From contig NZ_JAUCMN010000004.1 of assembly GCF_030363035.1 (NCBI RefSeq), forward strand, positions 124,001 to 188,000: 64,000 nucleotides of DNA, given 5' to 3'. The position numbers were made by a program, and so were the translations under genes. Within the stretch, counting starts at the first letter, position 1. Each line of letters opens with the position of its first letter. Shown piece by piece: positions 48,122 through 57,406 of the stretch. This DNA comes from Curtobacterium caseinilyticum (GTDB lineage: Bacteria; Actinomycetota; Actinomycetes; Actinomycetales; Microbacteriaceae). Below the pieces are notes generated by a model. That model was not told the DNA's origin and did not search any database. It saw only the letters and a list, made by a program, of their open reading frames with translations.

Positions 48122-49806
48122 CGGCTGCCCCGGAGGGCACCGTCCCGATGCTCTCGGTGGTCGTCCCGGCGCGGAACAGCGCGCTGTGGATCGGCGAACT
48201 GATCGAGAGCATCGCGGTGCAGGGCGTCTCCGGGCTCGAGATCGTCCTGGTGGACAACGGGTCCGTCGACGGGACGGCCGCGATCGCGACGGGAGCGGCC
48301 GGTGCCGGTGCCTCGGTCCGGGTGGTCCGGTCGGCGGCGCTCAGCGCGGCCGCAGCGCGGAACGAGGGCGTCGCGGTGGCGAGGGGCGAGTACCTCGCCT
48401 TCGCCGATGCCGACGACCTCGTACCGGACGGAGCGTACCGCAGCATGCTGTCCTCTCTCGAGGCGAGCGGGTCGGACATGGTGATCGGCGATCACCTGAA
48501 GTTCGCTCCGGCCCGCACGTGGAGTCCCACCGAGCGGTGGTGGCCGTTCGACCGTCACATCACGGCGGCTCGTCCCGTCGACGTGCCGCAGCTCCTCTCC
48601 GGGCGTGCCTGCTGGAACCGCATGTTCCGGCGGTCCTTCTGGGACGACTCCGGCCTCAGCTTCCCTGAGGTGCCGAGTCTCGAGGACGTGCTTCCCATGA
48701 CCCAGGCCTTCGTCCGGGCTCGAACGATCGACGTCGTGCCGGAGTGCGTCTACCTGTACCGCGATCGAAGTGGTGATGCGTCGTTGTCACGTCGGGCGGA
48801 CCTCGAGTCGACGCTGCGTTACTTCGAGCAGGAGCAGCGGTGCGCCGAGGTGACGGCGGGTTCGGACGTCCTCCGGCATCAACACGCCGAGATCATCCTG
48901 GATGCCGACGGATGGGCGCACCTCGACCGCTTCTTGCGCACCGAGCCGTCGAGCGCTGCCGTCGCCGAGGTTGCGGCCGCCGCGAGATCGCTCCTCGAAG
49001 GCTCGGCGGCCGCTCGGGTCGACGACGTGCCCGCGCAGCGCCGCGTCCTCTGGCTCCTGGTCCTGCACGGCCTGTTCGACGCCGCGGTGCACTTCGCCAG
49101 GACGACCTTCGAGGCAGGAGCCGAGACCCGCATCGGCGCGTGGGTCCGGGCCGTCGTCGACCTCGCTGCAGTCGACCCCGCTGCGGCTCGGGCGCTCGCG
49201 TCCGAAGGGCTGGTGCCGACCTTCGTCAACGGAGCGGACGGCCTCGACACCGCAGCGGTCCAGAGCGCCGTCCACGGGCTGGGACGGGTGGATCCGCGAA
49301 CAGACGCCTCCGAGTTGGAGCACGCGATGGCGAGCGCCATCACGACGGCGGATGGGGCTCTGGTGCGGAGGGTGTCGGCTCTCCGTCACGTCGTTCCGCT
49401 CGTGGTGTCCGAGGTCTCCGCCACGGAGAGCGGGCTCGCGGTGTCCGGGAAGGCGTCCCTCGGCGTCGTCGGACTCCACCCCACACTCGTGCTCGACGGG
49501 CCGACGCACGCTGAGACTCCCGTGCGAACCGTGTCGACCTCCGACGGCTGGTCGGCCGAGATCTCCGCATCGATCTTGCCAGAGCGAGGACGGCACGGAA
49601 CGACGGTGACCTTCCAGGGAGTCGAGGGGTCCTTCCCGGTCGTGACCGCCCGGATGCCGCTCCCGCCGCTCGAGGACCGCTTCCCGCTGCAACCACTCGC
49701 CGACCGCAGGAACGGTTGGCGGTTCCTGATCGACCGACGGTTGCCGAAGCGGAGCGTGACGGGACTGGCAGCGCGCCTTCGTGCGCGGCTGGGACGGGTC
49801 CGCTGA
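48118..49806 (+). CDS. Glycosyltransferase family 2 protein
   Basis: GT-A glycosyltransferase of 562 residues with the N-terminal domain LSVVVPARNSALWIGELIESI, RNEGVAVARGEYLAFADADD and the motif NRMFRRSFWDDSGLSFPEVP. The C-terminal 300 residues have no family I recognise. Only the N-terminal domain shows sequence kinship to the TagF-fused GT2. GTG 48118 overlaps the stop of the TagF fusion, so they are translationally coupled and probably act on one polymer. Confidence 0.82.
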   Translation: MTAAPEGTVPMLSVVVPARNSALWIGELIESIAVQGVSGLEIVLVDNGSVDGTAAIATGAAGAGASVRVVRSAALSAAAARNEGVAVARGEYLAFADADDLVPDGAYRSMLSSLEASGSDMVIGDHLKFAPARTWSPTERWWPFDRHITAARPVDVPQLLSGRACWNRMFRRSFWDDSGLSFPEVPSLEDVLPMTQAFVRARTIDVVPECVYLYRDRSGDASLSRRADLESTLRYFEQEQRCAEVTAGSDVLRHQHAEIILDADGWAHLDRFLRTEPSSAAVAEVAAAARSLLEGSAAARVDDVPAQRRVLWLLVLHGLFDAAVHFARTTFEAGAETRIGAWVRAVVDLAAVDPAAARALASEGLVPTFVNGADGLDTAAVQSAVHGLGRVDPRTDASELEHAMASAITTADGALVRRVSALRHVVPLVVSEVSATESGLAVSGKASLGVVGLHPTLVLDGPTHAETPVRTVSTSDGWSAEISASILPERGRHGTTVTFQGVEGSFPVVTARMPLPPLEDRFPLQPLADRRNGWRFLIDRRLPKRSVTGLAARLRARLGRVR

Positions 49807-49822
49807 GACCGAGCGGTTCAGC

Positions 49823-50545
49823 GTGCGGTCAGTGACGACCCCGCAGGACGGCCGTGTGCGCCGCGTGCTCTCGATCGTCCTGGGGGGACTCGTGGTCCTG
49901 GTCGGACTCCGGTGGCATCGGTGGGCGACGGCAGGCCACCACACTCGCGTCGGAGTCCACCACGGCGACTCGTTCGGGGCGCGCCGTCCGCGTCGCCGTC
50001 GTCGGAGACTCGCTCAGCGCCGGCCGCTCTCGCTCCCTCGGCAACGGGCTCGACGACGAGACCTGGATGACGTACGCAGACGGCGACGGGATCGAGTTCG
50101 CCGGTGGTCGGGCACGCGCTGGAGCTCGCCCCGAGCGGATGGCAGCTGCAGTCCGTCCCGTGGGCTCGACGGACGTCCTCGTCGTCCTCGCTGGGACGAA
50201 CGCGGTCCTGCACGAGGAGACCGTCGCTGACGTGTCCGCTTCCCACGAGCAGGTCGTCGCCACGATCGGCGCCAGCCGAGTCCTGGTGTCGGCGATCCCG
50301 CCGTACCCGCAACACGCGGATGCTGCACGGTCTACAACCAGGACCTCCGCGCACTGTCGGAGCAACGGGGTCGGACCTGGGCCGACCCCTGGACGGACCT
50401 CCTGGACGGGAGCGTGTGGGCCGAGGGGGGGGCCAGCGCGGACGGGATCCACCAAGCCGGTCCCGAACAGTACGCGGTGCTCGGTCGGGCCTTCCGTGAG
50501 CTGATCGTCGCGAACGCTCCGATCGGACGTGCTCCGCTCTCGTGA
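49823..50545 (+). pseudogene. SGNH-type hydrolase/acetylesterase gene with two compensating frameshifts
   Basis: The reading starts in one frame (GTG 49823; basic residues then a membrane helix RRVLSIVLGGLVVLVGL), moves to another frame from about 49911 (RAVRVAVVGDSLSAG, the SGNH block I, then DVLVVLAGTNAV), and returns to the first frame near 50326 (YNQDLRALSEQRGRTWADPW, then ADGIHQAGPEQY with block V). Restoring one base after GCTGC at 50326 would give HADAATVYNQDLR. The two shifts cancel, so start and stop agree. It was probably a secreted or anchored esterase modifying the glycan; sequencing error is an alternative. Confidence 0.7.
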
Positions 50546-51610
50546 TCAGACCTCCGCGACGACCTCGCTCAGGAGCCCCGCGTACCGCCTCGACAGGGCG
50601 AACGGTGCCAAGCGCCGGCTGAACGCCTCGGCGGCATCGGCAGCGCCCTCGCCCGGCACCTCGGCCAGTACGCCGGCGACTGAGCCCGCGGGGTCCGCCG
50701 TGTCGTACCACCGCACCCACCCCTCGTCCCCGAACTCCGCGCGCAGGTGCGGCTCGTCCGCCAGCACGGCCGGCACCCGGAAGGACGCGGCGAGGTGCAG
50801 GCTGCCGGAGTTGAGCACGCGCCGGTAGGGGAAGACCGCGACGTCGGCCGCCCGGAACCACCGCTGCACGTCGACGTCCTCGACGTGGTCCGTCGACCGG
50901 ACGACCCGGACGTCGTCGCCGAGCACCCGGTCCACCGCGTCACGGTCCTCGGGGGCCGTGCGACCCGCGAGCAACAGGACGGGGCGCACGTCGGCCGGGA
51001 GACGCCGGACCGCCTCCACGAGCACGTCGAGCCCCTTGTAGGGTCGCACCTGCCCGAAGGCGAGCACGGCAGTGTCCGACGCGTCGAGGCCGAGCGCGGC
51101 GCGGGCCTCCGCACGCGTGACCGACGCCGGGTACACGCCCTGGTAGCTCGGGTGCGGGATGTGCACGACCCGGGCCGGATCCAGCTCGTAGTACGGGGCG
51201 ACGGCAGCAGCGGTGTCCCGGTTCATCACGTGCACGGCGTCCGCGACGTCCGCCAGGTACCGGTTCAGTTCGAGCTCGAGGTCCAGGTGCCGGGCGTCGT
51301 GGGGGAGCACGTTGTGGATCGTCCAGACGAGCCGGGCGCCGCGGGAACGAGCTGCGTCGACCGCGCCGCGGAACCGGTCGAGACGGGCCCGGGCTGCGTC
51401 GAGGTCGTCGTCCGCCCGCTGCACGATCGGAGCGGTCCAGTGCACGTGGAACACGTCCCCGGCGCCGAGGTGCCCGAGGTGCTGTTCGAGCTGTTCGAGC
51501 CGGAGCACCTCGACCACGTGCCACCGCGCGGCCCGAGGGGCGAGGAGCATGAGGTTCAGGAAGGGGTTGTCCCGGTAGGCCGGGAACACCACGAGGGAGC
51601 GATCGGGCAC
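50546..51610 (-). CDS. Glycosyltransferase, GT4-like
   Basis: GT-B glycosyltransferase of 354 residues with the donor-side block VLAFGQVRPYKGLDVLVEAV and a short acceptor domain containing GARLVWTIHNVLPHD. GTG 51610 lies 6 nt after TAGGAT, a leaderless layout. Its stop abuts the stop of the frameshifted SGNH gene: together they form TGATCA. Sugar specificity is not visible. Confidence 0.8.
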   Translation of the reverse strand: MPDRSLVVFPAYRDNPFLNLMLLAPRAARWHVVEVLRLEQLEQHLGHLGAGDVFHVHWTAPIVQRADDDLDAARARLDRFRGAVDAARSRGARLVWTIHNVLPHDARHLDLELELNRYLADVADAVHVMNRDTAAAVAPYYELDPARVVHIPHPSYQGVYPASVTRAEARAALGLDASDTAVLAFGQVRPYKGLDVLVEAVRRLPADVRPVLLLAGRTAPEDRDAVDRVLGDDVRVVRSTDHVEDVDVQRWFRAADVAVFPYRRVLNSGSLHLAASFRVPAVLADEPHLRAEFGDEGWVRWYDTADPAGSVAGVLAEVPGEGAADAAEAFSRRLAPFALSRRYAGLLSEVVAEV

Positions 51611-51616
51611 TGCCCG

Positions 51617-51622
51617 ATCCTA
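51617..51622 (-). promoter_or_regulatory. -10 box of leaderless glycosyltransferase transcript
   Basis: TAGGAT on the minus strand, then 6 nt and GTG 51610. Confidence 0.5.
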
Positions 51623-51632
51623 CGGTGCGGCG

Positions 51633-51788
51633 TCAGTCGAGCGTGGCGACGATGTACTCGGCCTCGTGCAGGACCGAGCAGAACGCCAGCCCCTCGTGGT
51701 CGAGCGCATCGCGCTTGCGGATGACTGCACCGCACACCACGCACTTGGTCGTGAAGGTCGACCGCATGGCATCGGAGAGGAGCGACAT
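51633..51788 (-). CDS. Small CxxC protein, 51 residues
   Basis: Short open frame on the minus strand from ATG 51788. The product begins MSLLSDAMRSTFTTKCVVCG and continues to a second cysteine near AFCSVLHEAEY, giving C16-x2-C19 and C37 plus histidines H31 and H41 as possible zinc ligands of a small ribbon or treble-clef fold. It sits between two glycosyltransferase genes on the same strand. No clear ribosome-binding site is seen. I do not recognise the family; protein binding or chaperoning is a guess. Confidence 0.5.
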   Translation of the reverse strand: MSLLSDAMRSTFTTKCVVCGAVIRKRDALDHEGLAFCSVLHEAEYIVATLD

Positions 51789-51889
51789 GACCACATCGTG
51801 CCCCCGCCGGGTGAACAGCAGGCCTCGCCAGCCTCGGTGTCTGGTGAACGTCCCCGAAGCATCACCTCCAGAGACGACGGACCCTCGCG

Positions 51890-54529
51890 TCAGAGCGCCC
51901 GCAGTACCCCGTCAACGCCGTCCGGAGCCGTCACGACGACCGCGAAGTCCCCGTCGAAGACGTCCTGCCCCGACGCCGCCCACACCACGTTGCGCGCACC
52001 GGGCTGCGGCACCCAGGGCCCGGTGGCACCGGGGTCCGAGGTCACGGCACCACCGGTACCAGCACCAGCACCAGCACCAGCACCAGCACCACCACCAGCA
52101 CCACCACCGACGAACACCGTCACGTCGTCGAGCCCGCTCGACCCCCGGTACCAGGACGACGGCTGGTCGACCTGCACCAGGTGCCCGGCACGCTCGAGCG
52201 CAGCCACCAGTGCCGCCACGTCCGAAGGACGCGACCCGTCGTGCTTGACCGCCACCCGGAACGCCGTCGCACCCTCGCCCCGGACGACGACCGGCCGCGA
52301 CGACCGGACCGCCACCGCGTGCCCCTTCGGCATGCCCGGCTCGACCCCGGCGTACCGCAAGCCGGCGGCGTCGTACCGGTCGACGGCGTCGGCGGCCGGG
52401 TAGGCCCCGCGCCACCGCTCGTCGAACACCCGACGGTTGTCGATCCGGGCGTCGTCGCGTCCGGGAGACCGGCTCTCGTGGTGCACGACCACGGAGGACG
52501 GCACGACGACGAACGTCGAGCCGGACGGTGACGACGCGAGTGCCCGGAGGCACAGGTCGACGTCCTCGAGCCCGTTCGCGTACACCGGGTCGAACCCGTG
52601 CCACCGGATCAGGTCGGCGGCCCGGAAGGCGGCCGCAGCGGCGGTGATCGCGGAGAACCGTCGGGCCCAGGGTGCTGCGAGGGCACGCACAGCGTCGTGC
52701 CGCGGGTGGTCGCCGAGGAAGTGCCAGGGCAGCGTCTTGTCGCCCCCGAACACGGTGCCGGCGGCCTGGACGACCCCGTCCGGGTAGAGCAGCAGGGGCT
52801 GGGCACCGAGGACGGCCGGGTCCTCCAGCGCTGCGCGCAGCGGTGCGAGCCAGCCCGCGGTCACCTCGGTGTCGTTGTTGAGCATGACGACGGTGCCGCC
52901 GGAGGACCGGGCGAGTCCGAGGTCGCTGCCGAGCGCGAAGTTCCGGTTCCGGTCCTCGCGCTGCAGCACGACGCGCGGCTCGTCACCGAACCACGTGTCG
53001 AGGATCGCCGACACGGACCGCGGGGATCCGTTGTCGACGAGCACGACCTCGACGCGGTCGCCGTCGTGGTCCGCGGCGCCGAGGACGGTGTCGACGGCGC
53101 GCCGGGTCATGGTCCAGTCCCGGTACACGGGCACCACGATCGACGTCAGCGCGGCGTCGCGCGTGGGCGCCGCGGCAGCGAGGGCGTCCCAGTCGATCCG
53201 GTGCGCGGCGAGGGCGACCTCCTGCCACGACGCCGGCTGCCCGGACGACACGCGACGGGCGTCCCGAACGTTGTCGTAGTCGACGCCGATCACCGGCACG
53301 TACCGGGGGACCCCGAACCGCTCGCCGATGCGGAGCAGCCACTCCCAGTCGATCCAGCGCCGGAGCGTCTCGTCGAAGGGCCCGACCGCCGCGGCGACGT
53401 CGCGTCGGACGACGAGCGCGTTGAGGTCGATGAAGTTGCCCGCGAGCAGGTCCTCGAGCGTGCCGTCCTCGCCCCGGTACGTCTCGACCGGAGCGGTCGC
53501 GTCGTCGGCGTTGTTCGCGCCGACCATGCGCAGTGCGGTGTGCACACCGGCGCCGTCGTCCTGCAGCAGGGCGGCGAGGGCCGCGGCGAGGTGCTCAGGG
53601 CGCCACGTGTTGTCCGCGTCGAGGAACGCCACGTAGTCACCCCTGACCGCGGCGAGTCCGGTGTTCCTGGCCGCGCCGGCGCCACCGTTCGGCCGCTCGA
53701 CCAGCCGGATGCGCTCGTCGTCCCCCGCGGCGCGACGGACCGCGTCCGCCAAGTCGTCACCCGAGCCGTCGTCGACGACGATGAGCTCCCACGCCGGGTA
53801 CTGCTGGGCCTGCACCGAGGCGATCGCCGCACCCACGACGTCGGCCCGTCGGTACACCGGCAGCACGACCGACACCAGCGGCTGCTCGACGTCGCGTCGC
53901 TTCGCGCCGCGTGCGTACCGCGCGAGCGCCTCGGCGGGCGCCGGGCCGTCCCAGGCGGACCGGTACCGCTTGCGGGTGCGGTGCTGCGCCGCGGCGAACG
54001 CGCGGGCCCGCGACAGGGCCGCGTCGCGTGCGGCACCCCAGGTCGGTGCGGGGCCGCGTCGGCCGGGAGGCACGGGGAGCGCCGTCGCGTCCGTCGCGTC
54101 CCGCAGGAAGTCGCGGAGGGCGTCGAGGGTCGACGCGGGGCGCCGTCCGGCGGGCAGCGTGGTCGCGTGCACACCGGCGTCGAAGAGCGGCCCGGTCTGG
54201 AACAGCTCGGGGCCCTCCTGGTGCAGGGCGTCGTACCAGGACATCGTCGCCACGGGCTGGTGCTCGCGCATCCACTCGTGCTCGATCAACGGGCTGAGCG
54301 ACAGGCCGCGCTGCCCGTCGTTGTGCACGTAGAACGCGATCGCCTCGTCGTCGGTGGCGAACGTCCGACCGGTCTGGGCCTCGAGGTACTCGCGGTCGAG
54401 GACCCCGAACTCGGCGATGCGCCGTGCCCACCGGTCGAGCCGGTCGGTGACGGTGAGCGGCTTCTCGGGGCCCCGCAGGCCCCGGGCGAGCCGTCGGGCG
54501 ACGCGACCGATGCCGCTGCGCTCGGCCAT
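51890..54529 (-). CDS. Large protein with two GT2 domains
   Basis: Predicted cytoplasmic glycosyltransferase of 879 residues. An N-terminal region (1-205) of unclear fold is followed by one GT-A domain (about 215-420: VSVVLPVYRRADVVGAAIASV, NTGLAAVRGDYVAFLDADNTW) and a second (about 465-700: TSIVVPVYRDW, VVMLNNDTEVTAGWLAPLRAAL). Near the C-terminus is a Gly-Ala run from a hexanucleotide repeat (52058-52108). It overlaps the upstream GT2 gene by one base. A double-domain enzyme may build a disaccharide repeat (inference). Confidence 0.8.
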   Translation of the reverse strand: MAERSGIGRVARRLARGLRGPEKPLTVTDRLDRWARRIAEFGVLDREYLEAQTGRTFATDDEAIAFYVHNDGQRGLSLSPLIEHEWMREHQPVATMSWYDALHQEGPELFQTGPLFDAGVHATTLPAGRRPASTLDALRDFLRDATDATALPVPPGRRGPAPTWGAARDAALSRARAFAAAQHRTRKRYRSAWDGPAPAEALARYARGAKRRDVEQPLVSVVLPVYRRADVVGAAIASVQAQQYPAWELIVVDDGSGDDLADAVRRAAGDDERIRLVERPNGGAGAARNTGLAAVRGDYVAFLDADNTWRPEHLAAALAALLQDDGAGVHTALRMVGANNADDATAPVETYRGEDGTLEDLLAGNFIDLNALVVRRDVAAAVGPFDETLRRWIDWEWLLRIGERFGVPRYVPVIGVDYDNVRDARRVSSGQPASWQEVALAAHRIDWDALAAAAPTRDAALTSIVVPVYRDWTMTRRAVDTVLGAADHDGDRVEVVLVDNGSPRSVSAILDTWFGDEPRVVLQREDRNRNFALGSDLGLARSSGGTVVMLNNDTEVTAGWLAPLRAALEDPAVLGAQPLLLYPDGVVQAAGTVFGGDKTLPWHFLGDHPRHDAVRALAAPWARRFSAITAAAAAFRAADLIRWHGFDPVYANGLEDVDLCLRALASSPSGSTFVVVPSSVVVHHESRSPGRDDARIDNRRVFDERWRGAYPAADAVDRYDAAGLRYAGVEPGMPKGHAVAVRSSRPVVVRGEGATAFRVAVKHDGSRPSDVAALVAALERAGHLVQVDQPSSWYRGSSGLDDVTVFVGGGAGGGAGAGAGAGAGTGGAVTSDPGATGPWVPQPGARNVVWAASGQDVFDGDFAVVVTAPDGVDGVLRAL
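52058..52108 (-). repeat. Hexanucleotide repeat (GGTGCT) in GT2 gene
   Basis: GGTGCT units on the coding strand, interrupted by GGTGGT, encode an alternating Gly-Ala tract before a Gly-rich end. Unit gain or loss would not shift the frame but would change linker length. Confidence 0.7.
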
Positions 54530-56049
54530 CAGCGCCGGCCCGGCAGTCGCGAGGCCACCTTGGCGATGGCCTGGCCGGTGCGGAACGACCGGCTCGCCCG
54601 CAGGTCGTCGAGCTCACGGCGCAGGCGCGTCACCTCGTCGGCGGACGCGGACGCACCGGCCTCGGCCGCGGCGAGGTCGAGCGGCAGGAACGCCGCCCAC
54701 CGGCGCTCGAGGAACGCCGAGGTGCCCTCGAGCGGCGCGAGCATGCTGTTCTCGATGCCCTCGCGCGCGGTCTCGAGCTCGTCGGGCGTGACTTCGTCCG
54801 CGAACGGACGGACCAGCTCGGCGACGCGGTCGGACCCGGCACGGACCCGGGACGACGACCACGGGACCGTCGTCGACCCCGTCCGTACGACCACCCAGTG
54901 GGCGGCCCGCCGGTTCGCGAGCACCAGCTCGGCCGGCGTCGGGTCGACGAGCACCTGGACGGTGACGAGGTCGTCGGGGGAGGGCTCGTCAGCGGTGACC
55001 GTCCACCCGGCGGGGGCCGACGTGCCGGCGGGGAGCCGTGCCTCCAGGGCGAAGCCGTCCCCGAACGCGGCGTCGAGCGCGCGGACCAGGCCGGCCGCGT
55101 CGTCGACGTGGCGCAGGTCCACCGCGAGTCGCGGCGCCGGCCCGGCGGGCACCAGGACGTCGGCGAAGCGCTCCGTGGCGGTGGTGCCGTGCCGCTGGTA
55201 GGCGGCGACCGCGTCCGGCAGGAACGGGTACCGGCGTTCCAGCTCCCGCTGGTGGGCGGCGCGCAGCGCGTTCCGGTTGCCCGAGAAGCTCTTGCCGCCC
55301 GCGTGCAGGACGAGTGCGCGGTTCGCGATCTTGGCGAGCCACCCGTGCCGGGCGATGCGGAGGCAGTAGTCGTTCTCCTCGCCGTAGCCGGGGGCGAAGG
55401 CCTCGTCGAACAGGCCGTGCTCGGTGACCAGCTCGCGCCGGGTGAGGAAGCAGAAGCCCATCGCGACGGGGAGCACCTGCGAGACGGGCAACAGCGGCGC
55501 GACCGCGGCGTGCACCGCGCGGGTGCGCTCCTCGGTCCGCGCGGCCCCGCGGTTCGTCAGGCGGTAGGGGATGCTCGCGATCGTGGCGTTGTCGCTGCGG
55601 GCCGTGACGACGCCGGTCCGGTCCTCGTCGAGCACGGCGAGCATGGCGTCGAGGAAGCCGGCGGTGGGGACGGCGTCGCTGTTGAGGAGCAGCACCGCCT
55701 CGCCGACGGCGCCGGTGTCCAGCTCGGTGACGGCGCGGTTGCAGGTGCCGACGAAACCGAGGTTGTGGTCGTTCCGCTCGTACCGGAAGCCCGGGTGGTC
55801 ACCGATCCGCTCGAGCAGCGCGCGTTCGATCGTGTCGGCGTCGGGCCCGCAGTCGTTGAGGAGCAGCACGCGGTGGCGGTCGGTGTCGAGGTGCTCGACC
55901 AGGCCGTCCACGCAGCGGAGCAGCGAGTCGAGGTCACCGTACACGGGGACGACGACGAGGGTGGTCCGGCGCGTGGCGGCGCTGGCCCCGGACCCGGACC
56001 CGGACGCGGTGGTGCCGGCCGTGGGGTCGGTCGGGGTGGTGTCGGTCAT
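54529..56049 (-). CDS. Glycosyltransferase family 2 protein
   Basis: GT-A glycosyltransferase of 506 residues. The first 28 residues are Thr/Ser/Gly-rich; then comes the domain LVVVPVYGDLDSLLRCVDGL with NDHNLGFVGTCNRAV, LLLNSDAVP, ARSDNATIAS and GYGEENDYCLR. It is a paralogue of the protein encoded at 37766-39223. ATG 56049 overlaps the stop of the gene before it in the minus-strand operon (WsaF-like) and was chosen for that coupling. Confidence 0.84.
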   Translation of the reverse strand: MTDTTPTDPTAGTTASGSGSGASAATRRTTLVVVPVYGDLDSLLRCVDGLVEHLDTDRHRVLLLNDCGPDADTIERALLERIGDHPGFRYERNDHNLGFVGTCNRAVTELDTGAVGEAVLLLNSDAVPTAGFLDAMLAVLDEDRTGVVTARSDNATIASIPYRLTNRGAARTEERTRAVHAAVAPLLPVSQVLPVAMGFCFLTRRELVTEHGLFDEAFAPGYGEENDYCLRIARHGWLAKIANRALVLHAGGKSFSGNRNALRAAHQRELERRYPFLPDAVAAYQRHGTTATERFADVLVPAGPAPRLAVDLRHVDDAAGLVRALDAAFGDGFALEARLPAGTSAPAGWTVTADEPSPDDLVTVQVLVDPTPAELVLANRRAAHWVVVRTGSTTVPWSSSRVRAGSDRVAELVRPFADEVTPDELETAREGIENSMLAPLEGTSAFLERRWAAFLPLDLAAAEAGASASADEVTRLRRELDDLRASRSFRTGQAIAKVASRLPGRR

Positions 56050-57398
56050 CGGGTCGGCTCCTCGAGTTCGGTGGCCAGGGCGTCGACGGCGGCGTCGAGC
56101 GGACCGCCCAACGCGCCGGCGGTGAGCGGCGTGAACGCGGTCGGGCCGTCGGCGGCGGCACGGCGGACGGCGTCGGCGACCGCGAGGCCCAGCGACCGGG
56201 GATCGGCGGGGACGGCCGTCAGGTTCGGGTGCAGGTGCGCACGGGTGTCGCGGAACTCGTTCGTGACCACGCGGGCACCCGAGATCGCGCCGTCGAACGG
56301 CGGGTGGCTCGGGTGCGGACTGTGCTGCAGCGACAGGACCACGTTCGTCGACGCGATGAACCGGAAGTAGTCGTCCCACGGCATCGTCCCGTGCGACACG
56401 AGCTTCACGTCACCGCGCCCGCCGTCGAGCTCGACGTCGCCGTGCTGCTCTCCGGCGGAGTGGAACTCGACGCGGAGGCCGTCCTGCTCGAGCTCCTGCA
56501 CGGCGACCCGGAGCGCCGCGACCCCGACCCGGAACAGGTTGCGGTGCTTGCTCGGCCGGCCGTAGAAGAGGACCCGGACGACGCCCTCGTGCTGCCGGGC
56601 CCCCGCCACCCGTTCGAGCAGCTCCAGGTCGAGGTGCGGAGCGAACGAGCGTTCCGCCGGCACGTCCAGCTCCTCGACCTCGCCCAGGTAGCGGCGCAGC
56701 GGCTCGGAGTTCACGAGCATACGGAAGCCCGCGCGGTAGGTCGACGCGGCGACGGCGTACTCGGTGGACCAGGGGCTGAAGCCGGGTTCGTAGTCCTGCA
56801 CGAGGTAGACGACGCGCTCACGGGGGACCACCCCGGCCGTGACCGCCACGTCGAGCGGGTGCGCGGTCTTCCAGTGCGTGGCCACCCAGACGTCGTCGCG
56901 GCCGAACGTCGTGTCGAGGACGTCCTCTCGTCGGACGACCCGGACGCCGGGACGCCCGTCCACCCTCGAGTCGGGGAAGCGGTCCGCGACCAGGGCCTCG
57001 GCGGCGGCGGCGCTGTTGCCCGGCGTCGTCCACCGCACCATCACGACCCGCACCCGGCGACCGAGGCGCTCGCCGAGGGCCAACGCGACGGCCAGGGCGG
57101 TCTGCACCCCGGCGAAGGCGGCCCCCTCGCGCAGCTCGTCGACCACCAGGACGACCTCGGGCGCGCGGTCCTCGGTGCGGATGCCGGCGAGGGCCAGGCT
57201 CGTCTCCACCAGCCCCTCGTAGGGACGGGCGCTCCGCGGGGCCCGCTCCCGCTCCCGTCGGGCGACCCCGACGTCGACCCGGGACACCGTCCGGCCGAGT
57301 CGTTCGCGGACGTCGTTGCGGTAGTGGCCGTCGCGGGCGTACCGCTCGTTCACGCGGACCAGGTCCGCGACGAGGCGCCGTGCCTTCTCGAAGTTCAT
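56046..57398 (-). CDS. WsaF-like glycosyltransferase (rhamnosyltransferase type)
   Basis: GT-B transferase of 450 residues, first gene of the right-hand minus-strand operon. It has LVVDELREGAAFAGVQTALAVA, DVWVATHWKTAH, VYLVQDYEPGFSPWS and SHGTMPWDDYFRFIASTNVV, features I associate with the WsaF/rhamnosyltransferase group, with less certainty than a family-level call. ATG 57398 lies 8 nt after TAACGT. The enzyme may start or extend a rhamnose-containing chain (inference). Confidence 0.75.
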   Translation of the reverse strand: MNFEKARRLVADLVRVNERYARDGHYRNDVRERLGRTVSRVDVGVARRERERAPRSARPYEGLVETSLALAGIRTEDRAPEVVLVVDELREGAAFAGVQTALAVALALGERLGRRVRVVMVRWTTPGNSAAAAEALVADRFPDSRVDGRPGVRVVRREDVLDTTFGRDDVWVATHWKTAHPLDVAVTAGVVPRERVVYLVQDYEPGFSPWSTEYAVAASTYRAGFRMLVNSEPLRRYLGEVEELDVPAERSFAPHLDLELLERVAGARQHEGVVRVLFYGRPSKHRNLFRVGVAALRVAVQELEQDGLRVEFHSAGEQHGDVELDGGRGDVKLVSHGTMPWDDYFRFIASTNVVLSLQHSPHPSHPPFDGAISGARVVTNEFRDTRAHLHPNLTAVPADPRSLGLAVADAVRRAAADGPTAFTPLTAGALGGPLDAAVDALATELEEPTR

Positions 57399-57406
57399 CG
57401 GCGCTC

